64,000 nt of DNA from Ignavibacteriota bacterium (GCA_019637995.1 JAHBUQ010000006.1:1-64000), one strand, 5' to 3'; positions 26,077 to 36,060 are shown, numbered from the stretch's first letter. Made by a program: numbers and translations. Notes: generated from the sequence alone by a model not told the origin.

Positions 26077-29000
26077 TTAATCCAACGGTAACTTAAAATA
26101 AAATGTTGAGCCTAAATCAACTTTACTTTCAACATACACTTCTCCGCCCATAAGTTCAGCTAAGCCTTTTGCCAGCGAGAGCCCCAATCCTGAGCCTTCA
26201 TAACCCCGAGAAATTGATAAATCAGTCTGATAAAAACGCTCGAACACTTTTTCAAAATGCTCTTCAGAAATTCCTATCCCTGTATCTCGCACGTAGAATG
26301 TTACAGATTTTTCAACTGCGAATACTCCTAATTCAATTTCACCCTCTTTTGTAAATTTTTCGGCATTGCTGAGATAGCAGTCAATTATTTGAATAAAACA
26401 GTACTCATCACCCGAAATTACTAAATCGCTATTTATTTTTTCAGTATTTGCAATAAATTTCAAGCCCAAACTATTAATTCTGTTTCGATACTTATTATCA
26501 AGAGTTTGAATAATGTCATGCGGTGATAGATTATTTCTATTTATTTCAATCTGATTTGAATCTAATCTTGATAAATTAATAATGTCATCAATTGTATTCA
26601 ACAATCTGGTGCAGCTTTTAACCAACATATCAGCATATTCAAGTCGTTCATCTGCGGATAAATCAAATTCAGATAAAAATTTTGCAAAACCAACGATTCC
26701 ATTTATCGGAGTGCGAATTTCGTGAGATATATTTTGAAGAAATGCAGCTTTCAATCTGTCACTTTCTTCTACTTTTTCTTTAGAGGTAATTAAATCTTGC
26801 TGAATTTTCCAAATATCTGTTAAATCTTGTAAATTTATCCAAACACCTGTTACTTTATCATTTTTAATTAATGGAATTATGTAATATTTGATGTAAGCTG
26901 TTTTACCCCATTTGCTTGTATAAATGTCTTCATCCGTTATAATGACTTGATTATCAATAGATTTTTGAAGATTTGGAGAAAAACCTACATTAACCAATGG
27001 TTCAAAATTTAGCAAATTGATTGTTTTGGTGTCCTCTAATGATGGCGAACCTAACATTTTTAATGCTGCAGGGTTTGCTTCAATCAAAACACCGGAGTCA
27101 TTGCAATATAAAAATCCGACTAAAGAATTTTCAAACATACTTCTTACTTTTCTCTCATTTTCTTCTGCTGTATCTCTTGCACTGATGAGTTCTCTATCCA
27201 GATTTTCTCTAAGTATAATATTTACTATCATCTGAGCAAATACTTTGAGTAGTTTTTGTTCATTTTGAGTATAAATATGATGATTAATTACTGAATCAAA
27301 ACCAACAAAACCTATGCAATTGTTGCCATCCATCATAGGCACTGTAATTACTGTTTTAATTCCTTGTGGCTCCAAAATCTCACGTACCGCTCCACGAGGA
27401 AGTTGGGAAACATCAGGAACATACATTGCTTCTCCTTTTTTATGAGCATCTACCCAATCAAGCATCATTCCCAAAGGTACATTTTGTAGGTTATTAATTT
27501 CAGCCGTTATACCGTTTTCACACCATTCATAAGTATTATTGCAGACGAATTTTTCCCAATCATAATCAAAAATGTAAACTCTGTCCGCTTGTGCAAATTT
27601 TCCAAGTTCCTCAAGAGATTTCTGCATAGTCATATCAACTCTGTCAAGAGAAATATTAATATATTTTGATGCAATATTCATAAGAATTGACTGCATTCTA
27701 TTCAAATGTTGAAGCTCTTTTTCAGCAATTTTTCTTTCCGTAACATTGCTTGCAAAACACGAACCGCCAACAACTTCACCATTTTTTGTGATTGGGTTCA
27801 TTGAAACTTCAATGTAAATGATACCAAATCCAGTATCAACAGCATCTATAAATGTAAATTGTTCGCCTTGAAGAACTCTGTCGTATCGAGGTTTCCAAAT
27901 TGGTTGTAAAATATCCGGAAGTGCTTCAAGCAAGTTAGAGCCGGGAACTAACTCAACTCCAAATGCGGCATTAAATTCATCATGAAAAACTTTGTTGATG
28001 TAAATAATTTCATAATGAGCATCAAAAGCCCATATACTACTGGTGGTATTTTCAATTATTGCAGTAACATTAGCGGAATTAAGCACAGCCGCTTCTTTTG
28101 CCTGCATAAATTCTTTTTCATACTCCTTTCTTTCACTAATATTCCTGAAAATACCCATTATTGCCTTTCTACCTTGATAATTAACAGTAGAAGCCAATAC
28201 CTCTACAACAGATAAAGTACCATCTGATGCAACAACATTAGTTTCAATCAGATTTGATAAATTATTAGCTTCAATATCTGCAATATGTTGAATAAAAGAC
28301 TCTTTGCTTCTATTCTCCTCTTCTTTCGGGTGCAAGTCTGTTTGATGTAATCCAATTATTTCTTCAATTGGTATTTTTACTAATTTTGAAGCTGCGTTAT
28401 TGGCGTCTAAAATAATCCCCGTATTTATATCTGCAATAAAAATTGCATCAGCGGCATTTTCAAAAAGACTGCGGAATTGTGCTTCACTTTCTTTTAAAGC
28501 GAGTTCAGCATTTTTTATGTCAGTAATATCATGTAAAACGCCCTCAATTTTTTCAGGATTGCCTTCCTGATCGTAAATGAGCTGCGCATTTACAGACGCA
28601 ATAACAACTCTATTGTCTTTAGCTTTTAGTTCAACCTCAAAATTTGATACTGAACTATTTCTAATAAGTTCATTTACAAAATTTTTCCGGTCGTTTGGCT
28701 TTACATAAAATTCAAGAATTTGTTTACCAATCAATTCCTCTCTTTTATATCCTGAATGTCTTTCAATTGATGGGGAAATATCTATGATATTTCCGGACAT
28801 ATCAGTCTGATAAATAATATCCTGAATATTTTCAAATATTTTTCTATATTTTTCTTCACTTTCAATTAATAACTTTTCAAAAAACTTCCTTTCTGTGATG
28901 TTTTCTTTAATTGCAAGATAATTTGTTGTTTCCCCATTTGAATTGGTAATTGGATTAATTGAAACAAGCTCCCAGAAAAGCTCACCATTTTTTTTCTTAT

Positions 29001-30495
29001 TATGTAATTCTCCTCGCCAAGTTTCACCTCTGCTTATAGTAGTCCATAAATCTTTATAGACCTCTTCACTTTGCAGTCCGGATTTCAAAATCCTAGGATT
29101 TTTTCCTAAAACTTCTTCAGATTTATATCCACTTGATTCTTCAAATTTTGGATTAACATATTCAATATTTCCATTTGTATCCGTAATTACAATACTCGCC
29201 GGACTTTGCTCAACAGCAAGTCTTAAAATTTCAAATCTTTCATCAAGTTTTTTTCGTTCATTTATATCTCTTGAAATTATATATGTTCGCTTTACAGTAC
29301 CATCAGGATTATAAATGTATTTTGTATGGTCTTCACGCCAGTAATAATGTCCGGCTTTATGTAAAATTCTGACTTCGTACTTAATACTTTCTTTTTGCAG
29401 GGCTTGTGCTGAAAAGATTTTATCAAGAACTTCGGCAGCATCATCGGGATGTATTAAATCAACTATATCCTGAGCTGTTCTTCCTAATTCTTCTTCTTCA
29501 GTGTAGCCATTTATAGCTAAATATGATGGTGATACATAAGTTATTCTATTATCCTCAAAAACAATTATACCATCCGAAGTATTCTCCGCAATTAACCGAA
29601 ATTTTTCTTCACTTTGTTTTATCTTGTTCTCTCTTTCAATTCTGTCACTTATTTCTCTTGCAGTGGCAATCAAACATACCTTACCATTATAGGTTCCACG
29701 ATTTACAATAACTTCCTTTGGAAATATATCGCCATTTTGCCGGATAGCCCAAAAATCAAATCTGGTCGGCTTGCCTGTATCTAGTACTTCCAAACTAACT
29801 CTTGTAATTTCATCAAGATTGTTCATTCCGGGAGCTGCAACATCAGCAGGGGTTTTCCCAATGATATAATCTCGGTCACATCCGTAAATATTTTCGACTC
29901 CTTTATTGATGTCTATAAACACACCGTTTTCTTCCTGAATATAAATTGCTTCAGAGATGGTGTTGAAAATATTGGAATAAGTTTCTTTTGTCAGTATAAG
30001 GTCTCTTTCAATTTGCTTTCTTTTTTCAATATTTCTGGTTACACCCTTAATTCCTGTTGGATTGCCATTATTATCCCTTAAAAAGCTTATATTAATTTCA
30101 GTCCAGATTTTAGAGCCATCTTTATGATAATATTGAATTTCAATCAGCCTGCTTCTGTTCGGGTCTGAATCCGGCGACTTTTCAAGTTGCATTTCCTGCT
30201 GATAGACTTGCTTTACAAGCTTAATTGATTCGGGTGGGTGCTTTTCTTCAAGTGTAAGTAATAAGTGTTCCTCAGGAGTAAATCCGGTCAATTTGGAAAT
30301 TGAAGGGCTGATAAATTGAGTAACTAAATTCATATCAGTCATCAAAATCACATCACTTACTTCTTCGGCAATTTTTTGAATATTTATTTGAGATAAATTA
30401 TTCTCGCTAATTGCCTGACGCAACTCCTCATTTTGCTGCTTCAGCTTCAAGTTCTCAGTTAAAAGCTCTTCTATAGTGTAATCATTAAATTGCAT
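26077..30495 (-). CDS. Multi-PAS soluble sensor histidine kinase (type A)
   Basis: A 1,472-residue cytoplasmic kinase. Start set at ATG 30495 (AGGA 6 bases upstream); the frame is open to 30621 but that would overlap the upstream gene. I count eight PAS domains: about 45-165, 170-290, 295-420, 425-550, 555-680, 680-805, 815-940 and 1120-1235. A GAF domain lies at about 955-1105. The kinase core follows: His1258 in FLQNISHEIRTPINGIVGFA, DCYLSNAEKFT, RDTGIGIS and SRGYEGSGLGLSLAKGL. No membrane segment. PAS 4 resembles haem- or flavin-binding NifL-type PAS in pattern; ligands are not provable by eye. Confidence 0.9.
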   Translation of the reverse strand: MQFNDYTIEELLTENLKLKQQNEELRQAISENNLSQINIQKIAEEVSDVILMTDMNLVTQFISPSISKLTGFTPEEHLLLTLEEKHPPESIKLVKQVYQQEMQLEKSPDSDPNRSRLIEIQYYHKDGSKIWTEINISFLRDNNGNPTGIKGVTRNIEKRKQIERDLILTKETYSNIFNTISEAIYIQEENGVFIDINKGVENIYGCDRDYIIGKTPADVAAPGMNNLDEITRVSLEVLDTGKPTRFDFWAIRQNGDIFPKEVIVNRGTYNGKVCLIATAREISDRIERENKIKQSEEKFRLIAENTSDGIIVFEDNRITYVSPSYLAINGYTEEEELGRTAQDIVDLIHPDDAAEVLDKIFSAQALQKESIKYEVRILHKAGHYYWREDHTKYIYNPDGTVKRTYIISRDINERKKLDERFEILRLAVEQSPASIVITDTNGNIEYVNPKFEESSGYKSEEVLGKNPRILKSGLQSEEVYKDLWTTISRGETWRGELHNKKKNGELFWELVSINPITNSNGETTNYLAIKENITERKFFEKLLIESEEKYRKIFENIQDIIYQTDMSGNIIDISPSIERHSGYKREELIGKQILEFYVKPNDRKNFVNELIRNSSVSNFEVELKAKDNRVVIASVNAQLIYDQEGNPEKIEGVLHDITDIKNAELALKESEAQFRSLFENAADAIFIADINTGIILDANNAASKLVKIPIEEIIGLHQTDLHPKEEENRSKESFIQHIADIEANNLSNLIETNVVASDGTLSVVEVLASTVNYQGRKAIMGIFRNISERKEYEKEFMQAKEAAVLNSANVTAIIENTTSSIWAFDAHYEIIYINKVFHDEFNAAFGVELVPGSNLLEALPDILQPIWKPRYDRVLQGEQFTFIDAVDTGFGIIYIEVSMNPITKNGEVVGGSCFASNVTERKIAEKELQHLNRMQSILMNIASKYINISLDRVDMTMQKSLEELGKFAQADRVYIFDYDWEKFVCNNTYEWCENGITAEINNLQNVPLGMMLDWVDAHKKGEAMYVPDVSQLPRGAVREILEPQGIKTVITVPMMDGNNCIGFVGFDSVINHHIYTQNEQKLLKVFAQMIVNIILRENLDRELISARDTAEENERKVRSMFENSLVGFLYCNDSGVLIEANPAALKMLGSPSLEDTKTINLLNFEPLVNVGFSPNLQKSIDNQVIITDEDIYTSKWGKTAYIKYYIIPLIKNDKVTGVWINLQDLTDIWKIQQDLITSKEKVEESDRLKAAFLQNISHEIRTPINGIVGFAKFLSEFDLSADERLEYADMLVKSCTRLLNTIDDIINLSRLDSNQIEINRNNLSPHDIIQTLDNKYRNRINSLGLKFIANTEKINSDLVISGDEYCFIQIIDCYLSNAEKFTKEGEIELGVFAVEKSVTFYVRDTGIGISEEHFEKVFERFYQTDLSISRGYEGSGLGLSLAKGLAELMGGEVYVESKVDLGSTFYFKLPLD

Positions 30496-30535
30496 AATTA
30501 TCCTGAAAAAACTACTTAAATATTTGTAAATATAA

Positions 30536-33451
30536 TTAATAACAAACAGATTTGCAAGGAATCGAAAAATAAAATGTTGAACCTTCTCCAATCCTGCTTT
30601 CAGCCCATATCTCTCCACCATGCATAGAAATAAATTCTTTGCAAAGAATTAGCCCTAATCCACTTCCTTTCTCACCGGCTGTACCGTCGGAAGAAGTGCT
30701 TCTATCAATTCTGAATATACCATCAATCACTTCTTCGATCATTCCTACACCTGAATCTTTTACATAAACAGTACAGTAATGATTTTTTGGACTATTTTCT
30801 ATCAAACCAATTTCGATATTGCCACCGGAATTTGAAAATTTGACGGCATTGTTAATAAGATTTCTTAATACAGTCTCTATCATTAAAACATCAGCATTAA
30901 CTACAAAATCATCAGGAACATTGATTCTTAAATTTATAGATTTTTGATCAAATATTACTTGAGCAATACCAGCTGCATTATTTGCAAGTTGTTTGAGATT
31001 TAATTCATTCGGTTCGAATAAGATGTTGCCTCTCTGGACCTTTGACCATTGCAACAGATTTTCAAGCAAATTATAAATATTCTCTGCTGCCTGACGCATA
31101 CTTTCGCTCAAGTCCTGCATTTCTTTAAGTGTCAGATTAAATTGATTTTCTGCCATTATTTTTGTAAGATTCAGAAAACCATTAAACGGACTTCTCAAAT
31201 CATGAGAAATAATTGAGAAAAATTTATCTTTTGAAGCATTAAGTTCTTCAAGTTCAACATTCTTCATCTGTATTTCGACTTCAATTCTTTTTCGCTCTGT
31301 AATATCATAAAAGCTTACAAGACTTGCCCAAATATTATTCTCTTTATCCTTAATCGGAGTACCAAAAACTTCCAGTAAAATTTCAGTGCCATCGGGCTTT
31401 TCAACAACCATATCCTCAATATGAGCAGATTCGCCAATCATCCCCAAAACTATCGGCATTTCATCAACTGGATAGGGACTGTCTGTATTTAATCTTTTCA
31501 CCTTGTAAACCTCTGCCAGATTCTCTTTATTGGCATCGGGCATGACTCCTCTACCTAAAATATTCAGAGCTGCTTTGTTTGCTATAATTGGTTTACCTGT
31601 TGGTGCCTCAACCATGAAAATACCAACCTTAATATTTTCAAGTAAAGTTTCAAAGATTTCGTTTTGTTTGATAATTGCTTCTTCTTTTTGCCTGATAATT
31701 TGCTCAGACCTTTTCCTTTCAGTCATTTCCCACGCCAGATCAGCGATATCACGTGCAATAATTACATCTGTTTCATTATAATCAGATTCCTTATTTCCAA
31801 CACCAAGAATAGATACAATTTTATCCCCTCTGAAAATAGGAACTACAAGTTCCCTAAAAACCTTTGCATGCCCTTCAGGAAGCCCTTTTCGGTTCGGCAT
31901 GGACATATAATCATTGTGAATTACAGGTTTGCCTTCAACAACACATTCCACCCACACTCCAGCCTGGTCAATCGGATAATGCATTCCTGCACCTGTAGCT
32001 TTACACATGTGATTGGTCGTATTGGTTGACCACGCTTGAAGTGAAAGAGTATTCTGATCAGACTCAACAAAATGATAAAAACCCACTTTACTTTTTGTAA
32101 TTAATTCTACTTCATCAAGAGTTGCAGTCAGCAATTCTGACAATGTATGATTTTCAGAGTACTTCAATAATTTTAATCTGGCTTCTTTAACCGAATCAAA
32201 TATTTTTTGATCTGTAACATCAACCATAACACCGATTATACCAATTATATTATCATTTGCATCCGTAATTGAAGCTTTGTGAAAAACTACATCTCTGATC
32301 CCTTTTGCTGTTTTAACAGGCGCTTCGTATATTTGAACTTTTTTACTTTCCAAGAGTTCAAGGTCTTTTTTATGGAATTCATCTGAATATTCTTTAGGGT
32401 TTAAGTCTTTAACTGTTTTATTAAGGATTTCATTCTCAGTTTTTCCAAAAAAATCAACGAATGCTTTATTAAACTGTTTGTACTGTCCTTCATTATTTTT
32501 AAAAAAGAAAGGAATTGGCAGTGTTTGTAGAATTGATGATAAGAATTCCCTACTTTCAAGAACTTGAATTTCAAATTTCTTCTGTTCTGTAATATCCTCA
32601 TACACACCTAAAACACCAATACAATTGCCATCATAGTCAATCATCGGAACTTTTGAAGTATCAATCCACTTCCGGCTTCCATCATTTGACTGAAGCTGCT
32701 CTATGATATGCATTTTGCGGGTTTTACTTTGTATAACATAATTGTCATCAGCTATATATTTTTCTCTGTCTTTCTGATTCCATGGCATATCATAATCAGT
32801 TTTGCCAATCACATCTTCTGTTTTTTTGAGACCTACTTCAATTGCAAAATTTTTGTTGCAACCCAGATATTTTCCGTCTTTACCCTTCCAAAAAATATTC
32901 TGGGGAACAATGTTTATTACATGGTCTAACATTGACCTGCTTTCAGCAAGTGCCTCTTCATAAACTTTCCAGTCCGTAACATCCATAGCCGAAAAAGTAA
33001 CACCTTTAGATAAATCGCTTTGATCTATAGGAGTAGAGCTTAAAAAAACATTTATTATTTCTCCATTTTTCCGTTTCCATTTTGTAAACACAGAGCCGGT
33101 TCCGAGTTTTGATATTTGCTCATATTTTTCTTTGCCTACATACTCATAGTCGTTATCATCAATATAGAGAAATCTTGCATTTCTCTCGAGCATTTCCTCT
33201 GATAAATATCCGGTAATTGTACACAACCTGTCATTAGCAAATTTAATAACCCTGTCAATAACAACACCTATTCCTACAGGCACACTTTTAAATACACTGT
33301 TTAAAAATTGCTCTCTTATTAGAAGCTCTAATTGGATATTGTTTTGTATTGCAATGTCATTCTGAACTCTCTTTTCCATTTTGAAATATTCGCTCTTCAG
33401 CGTTTTCAGCTCTCGAATTAAATCCTCTCTTGTCATCTCGTCATAATTCAT
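30536..33451 (-). CDS. PAS/GAF soluble sensor histidine kinase (type B)
   Basis: A 971-residue cytoplasmic kinase, first gene of the four-kinase operon. An N-terminal coil (1-45) is followed by PAS domains at about 45-165, 170-292 and 295-415. A GAF domain at about 430-600 contains the KVGFYHFVESDQNTLSLQAW stretch, and a fourth PAS lies at about 605-735. The core has His750 (FFSIISHDLRSPFNGFLNLT), NLINNAVKFS, KDSGVGM and the lid EKGSGLGLILCKEF. It matches the 457-residue type B kinase in H-box and lid. The next gene starts 40 bases after it stops. Confidence 0.9.
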   Translation of the reverse strand: MNYDEMTREDLIRELKTLKSEYFKMEKRVQNDIAIQNNIQLELLIREQFLNSVFKSVPVGIGVVIDRVIKFANDRLCTITGYLSEEMLERNARFLYIDDNDYEYVGKEKYEQISKLGTGSVFTKWKRKNGEIINVFLSSTPIDQSDLSKGVTFSAMDVTDWKVYEEALAESRSMLDHVINIVPQNIFWKGKDGKYLGCNKNFAIEVGLKKTEDVIGKTDYDMPWNQKDREKYIADDNYVIQSKTRKMHIIEQLQSNDGSRKWIDTSKVPMIDYDGNCIGVLGVYEDITEQKKFEIQVLESREFLSSILQTLPIPFFFKNNEGQYKQFNKAFVDFFGKTENEILNKTVKDLNPKEYSDEFHKKDLELLESKKVQIYEAPVKTAKGIRDVVFHKASITDANDNIIGIIGVMVDVTDQKIFDSVKEARLKLLKYSENHTLSELLTATLDEVELITKSKVGFYHFVESDQNTLSLQAWSTNTTNHMCKATGAGMHYPIDQAGVWVECVVEGKPVIHNDYMSMPNRKGLPEGHAKVFRELVVPIFRGDKIVSILGVGNKESDYNETDVIIARDIADLAWEMTERKRSEQIIRQKEEAIIKQNEIFETLLENIKVGIFMVEAPTGKPIIANKAALNILGRGVMPDANKENLAEVYKVKRLNTDSPYPVDEMPIVLGMIGESAHIEDMVVEKPDGTEILLEVFGTPIKDKENNIWASLVSFYDITERKRIEVEIQMKNVELEELNASKDKFFSIISHDLRSPFNGFLNLTKIMAENQFNLTLKEMQDLSESMRQAAENIYNLLENLLQWSKVQRGNILFEPNELNLKQLANNAAGIAQVIFDQKSINLRINVPDDFVVNADVLMIETVLRNLINNAVKFSNSGGNIEIGLIENSPKNHYCTVYVKDSGVGMIEEVIDGIFRIDRSTSSDGTAGEKGSGLGLILCKEFISMHGGEIWAESRIGEGSTFYFSIPCKSVCY

Positions 33452-33765
33452 AGCTCACCTGTCATAGGATAAAATAATATAAATTGCAATTATAGTAGGT
33501 ATTATTAAGGGGTAAAAGCAAGATGCTTTCAAGCAAAAATATTACTATCGTAAACATTTTCACTAATGATTCAAAATTCGTTTTATGAACATATCTTTTC
33601 TCTCTCATAGCATCTAACACTTTTATATACAAATGCCTTTTTTTAGCAAATCACATAATAACAAATATACATATAATTATTTAAATATCATCAAAATAAA
33701 GCTTATGATTATTTTTTTTTATTGTTTTTTAATTAATACTTAAAGATTATATTGCCAGGCTATTA
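33452..33765. other. Intergenic region, no gene seen
   Basis: A+T-rich spacer upstream of the kinase operon. No RNA gene or coding frame of quality was found. It must contain the kinase operon promoter, but no clear TAnnTTTG plus TTTG pair stood out. Confidence 0.5.
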
Positions 33766-33800
33766 AACTAAAAAACCCCAATGAGTTATCATCGGGGTTT
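33766..33800 (-). terminator. Terminator after the cytochrome cluster
   Basis: On the minus strand AAACCCCGATGA, short loop TAAC, TCATTGGGGTTT (one mismatch) followed by TTTTTAG. It lies 26 bases beyond the cytochrome c stop and ends the minus-strand haem cluster. Confidence 0.75.
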
Positions 33801-33826
33801 GGGAACAAAAAAAAACAATCATATGA

Positions 33827-34186
33827 TTAGTTTAACGGTTCTGCAACTTCCATTAACCAGTTAATCATAGTAGTTAAATCTTCATCGCTACCTCTGAAAG
33901 GAACCGGGTGCTTCTTATTGTTAAGATTTTCATCTTTTTTCAAGTATTTTGTCCAGAAATCAACAGTATAATCATCACCTTTGTGTATTTTGGATAAATC
34001 AGGATTTTTGTCTGATTTTTTCTTTGGAACAACACCTTGTGATTCGATGCCATGACAAGTTGTACATTTAGCATCTTCAAAAATAGTTTTACCGTCTTTA
34101 CCTTCAGCATGTGACATCTGAACGAGCGATAGTCCTAAGACTCCGAGTGTTACTAAAAAAGCAACAGTTAATTTAAGTGTTTTCAT
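33827..34186 (-). CDS. Small periplasmic cytochrome c, monohaem
   Basis: A 119-residue protein with a signal peptide (1-27, ends SHA) and one haem site CTTCH at 41-45. It is a class-I-like cytochrome: the C-terminal DEDLTTMINWLMEV helix is typical. The usual axial Met (MP.F before that helix) is replaced by KHPVPFRGSDED, so the sixth ligand may be the His of KHPVP or another residue. It is the last gene of the haem cluster, 32 bases after the Rieske gene. Likely a soluble electron carrier between the Rieske protein and an acceptor. Confidence 0.85.
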   Translation of the reverse strand: MKTLKLTVAFLVTLGVLGLSLVQMSHAEGKDGKTIFEDAKCTTCHGIESQGVVPKKKSDKNPDLSKIHKGDDYTVDFWTKYLKKDENLNNKKHPVPFRGSDEDLTTMINWLMEVAEPLN

Positions 34187-34218
34187 TTGAAAAGCTCCTA
34201 ATAATTAATTAAAAAAAC

Positions 34219-34698
34219 TTACGCTAAAATAATGGTCAATATTTTATTGCCTGAATTATATTCGGTTTCAAATACCTGCATATCGGGTACATTGAAGCCT
34301 TTGTTGTCAATAACCTTCCCATCAGTAAATGAGAAAGTTGCCTGATGACATATACACGTCATTACTCCATCAGACGAATTAGGTAGCTCAACGTTACATG
34401 CCTGATGACGACATATTGCATCCATTACCAACCATGTACTATCAGGATTATGTTTCACGATAACAGGGTCGTCACCGTTAACCTTATCAATCTTGACAAT
34501 TTTGTGACTTCCCGGTGATGAAAGTTGAGGATGAAGATTTGTATCAAAATCAACTCTTTCGCCACTTATAGGTTTTGGTGGAAGTTCGTCCTGCTCACAA
34601 GAAGTAATCATGCTTCCAAATGCACCGGCAAAAAGTCCAAAACCGGCAACCTTTCCGGTGTTTTTTAAGAATTCTCTTCTTTTATTAATATCATTCAT
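34219..34698 (-). CDS. Tat-exported Rieske [2Fe-2S] lipoprotein
   Basis: A 159-residue protein. Residues 7-12 (RREFLK) are a twin-arginine signal, followed by a hydrophobic stretch and a lipobox ITSC (Cys34). The cluster-binding loops are complete: C96-R-H98-Q-A-C101 and C115-I-C117-H118, giving Fe ligands C96, H98, C115, H118 and a C101-C117 disulfide as in high-potential Rieske proteins. No cytochrome b gene is next to it, so it is not an ordinary bc1/b6f operon. It sits between a haem barrel gene and a cytochrome c gene. Confidence 0.9.
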   Translation of the reverse strand: MNDINKRREFLKNTGKVAGFGLFAGAFGSMITSCEQDELPPKPISGERVDFDTNLHPQLSSPGSHKIVKIDKVNGDDPVIVKHNPDSTWLVMDAICRHQACNVELPNSSDGVMTCICHQATFSFTDGKVIDNKGFNVPDMQVFETEYNSGNKILTIILA

Positions 34699-34721
34699 TT
34701 CAGTTTTAACTCCTTATACTC

Positions 34722-35948
34722 TTAATAAAATACGTGAATTTGGAAAGCCCATTGAGAAGCATAGCCGGGCAAATGTGCCTTGTCATTTATACGATATTCA
34801 GGCAGAAATGCAATGTACGGCAACACGTATGCTTTTGCTCCAACCACATAATGACTTGTATTAAAATCAGCATTGTCCGCAAGGTAGTTTGTATTACCAT
34901 TTTCATATCTTACGTATGGAATGAGTGCTTCATGAAGTTGATAATTAAGTTCCAGACTCACATTATTTACTTCAAGCTGGCCTTGCTTTACAGTTCTCAT
35001 ATATTCAGTCATGAGTGCGAGTTTATCAACTAAACCGATATTGAAAAACACATTGCCGATGTAGTAGTGCTCATTACCGAAATAAATCCCGTCATCGGTT
35101 TTGAGAGGAGAGTTAAAGAATAATGTTCCGCCGGCAAACATATTTACACCCGGCATCAGCTCAGGTGGAAAGAATACAAGTCTGAAAACAGAAGACATGT
35201 GATTTCCGTTTACAGGAGCTCCTGCTGCTGTAGTTCCTAATGGAATTCTTGTTTCAGCTAAGTTCTGGCTGCTGAACATACCAAAACTGACACCTAACCA
35301 GGAAATTGCTTCATAGTCTATCTGAAAACCGAGTTCTGCATAATCAGCAGGAACAACAGGTACTCCTCTGCCACCAGATGCAAACTGACGATTGAGCATT
35401 GTATGGTCTTCAAATCTTGTGCCAATAGTAGGCTGGAAATAACCAACTCTTAATGATGGTAAATCATGTGATGGCTGAATTATAACACTTCCTGCTGCAG
35501 GTTGCTGTCCGGGATAACGCATTGTTTCGTGAATATCATATCCAAAATTATATAATCCTTCGAAAGTCAGCCAGTCAGTTGGTGTGTAAACAAGATAATT
35601 TGACCACTGCATCACCATGTGTTTTCTTTCTGATACACCGGATTGAGAACCCCATCGGGCAGTTTGATAACGGAAGTCAAAGCCGTAGGTTAATTTATCT
35701 TCAATGATTTGATTGGATTCCTGGGTTAAATCAAAAAGTCCTTGAAGTCCAATGTCAGCAGGGTCAACAAGTGAGCTCATATTTCTTGACATCCAGCCAC
35801 CAAAGTTTCTCACACCGGCACCCTGATTGATTGTATGACAACCGGTGCACTTTGTACCGTAGGACTGAAGAAGGGAATATTGAGCACGAGAGTAGCCCTC
35901 ATAACTTGCCAACATTGATATTATTATTATCAGTACAATTTTTTTCAT
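34722..35948 (-). CDS. Outer-membrane-barrel-like protein with N-terminal haem c site
   Basis: A 408-residue protein with a signal peptide (1-20) and one CTGCH haem site at 34-38 near its N-terminus (LLQSYGTKCTGCHTINQGAG). The remaining 340 residues are alternating aromatic-hydrophobic and polar strands with Gly turns and a C-terminus QWAFQIHVFY, the pattern of an outer-membrane beta-barrel ending in an aromatic residue. Many strands have Tyr/Trp at membrane edges. A barrel carrying its own haem would resemble porin-cytochrome conduits but in one chain. The family is not one I recognise by name. Confidence 0.65.
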   Translation of the reverse strand: MKKIVLIIIISMLASYEGYSRAQYSLLQSYGTKCTGCHTINQGAGVRNFGGWMSRNMSSLVDPADIGLQGLFDLTQESNQIIEDKLTYGFDFRYQTARWGSQSGVSERKHMVMQWSNYLVYTPTDWLTFEGLYNFGYDIHETMRYPGQQPAAGSVIIQPSHDLPSLRVGYFQPTIGTRFEDHTMLNRQFASGGRGVPVVPADYAELGFQIDYEAISWLGVSFGMFSSQNLAETRIPLGTTAAGAPVNGNHMSSVFRLVFFPPELMPGVNMFAGGTLFFNSPLKTDDGIYFGNEHYYIGNVFFNIGLVDKLALMTEYMRTVKQGQLEVNNVSLELNYQLHEALIPYVRYENGNTNYLADNADFNTSHYVVGAKAYVLPYIAFLPEYRINDKAHLPGYASQWAFQIHVFY

Positions 35949-36036
35949 TTTTATCTCTTTGTTTATTTCTAAATAATTAACGAATTAATATTGAATACGT
36001 TAAATTTGAATTGAGAATATTTTACTTCAATACATA

Positions 36037-36060
36037 AGAGGGCTTAATAAAAAGCCCTCT
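36037..36060 (-). terminator. Hairpin between hexahaem and barrel genes
   Basis: AGAGGGCTT / AAGCCCTCT, 9-bp stem with a 6-base A-rich loop, located 27 bases past the hexahaem gene stop. The T-run on the minus strand is weak, so it may be a partial terminator or attenuator, or an mRNA-stabilising hairpin that sets the ratio of the two products. Confidence 0.5.

Noticed and set aside
30496..30621. Longer start for the multi-PAS kinase
   Set aside because: It would overlap the end of the upstream kinase gene by 86 bases and lacks a ribosome site; ATG 30495 has AGGA 6 bases upstream.
34734..35033. 99-codon plus-strand open frame opposite the haem barrel gene
   Set aside because: No ribosome site, biased composition, and it lies fully inside a signal-peptide-bearing gene on the other strand.
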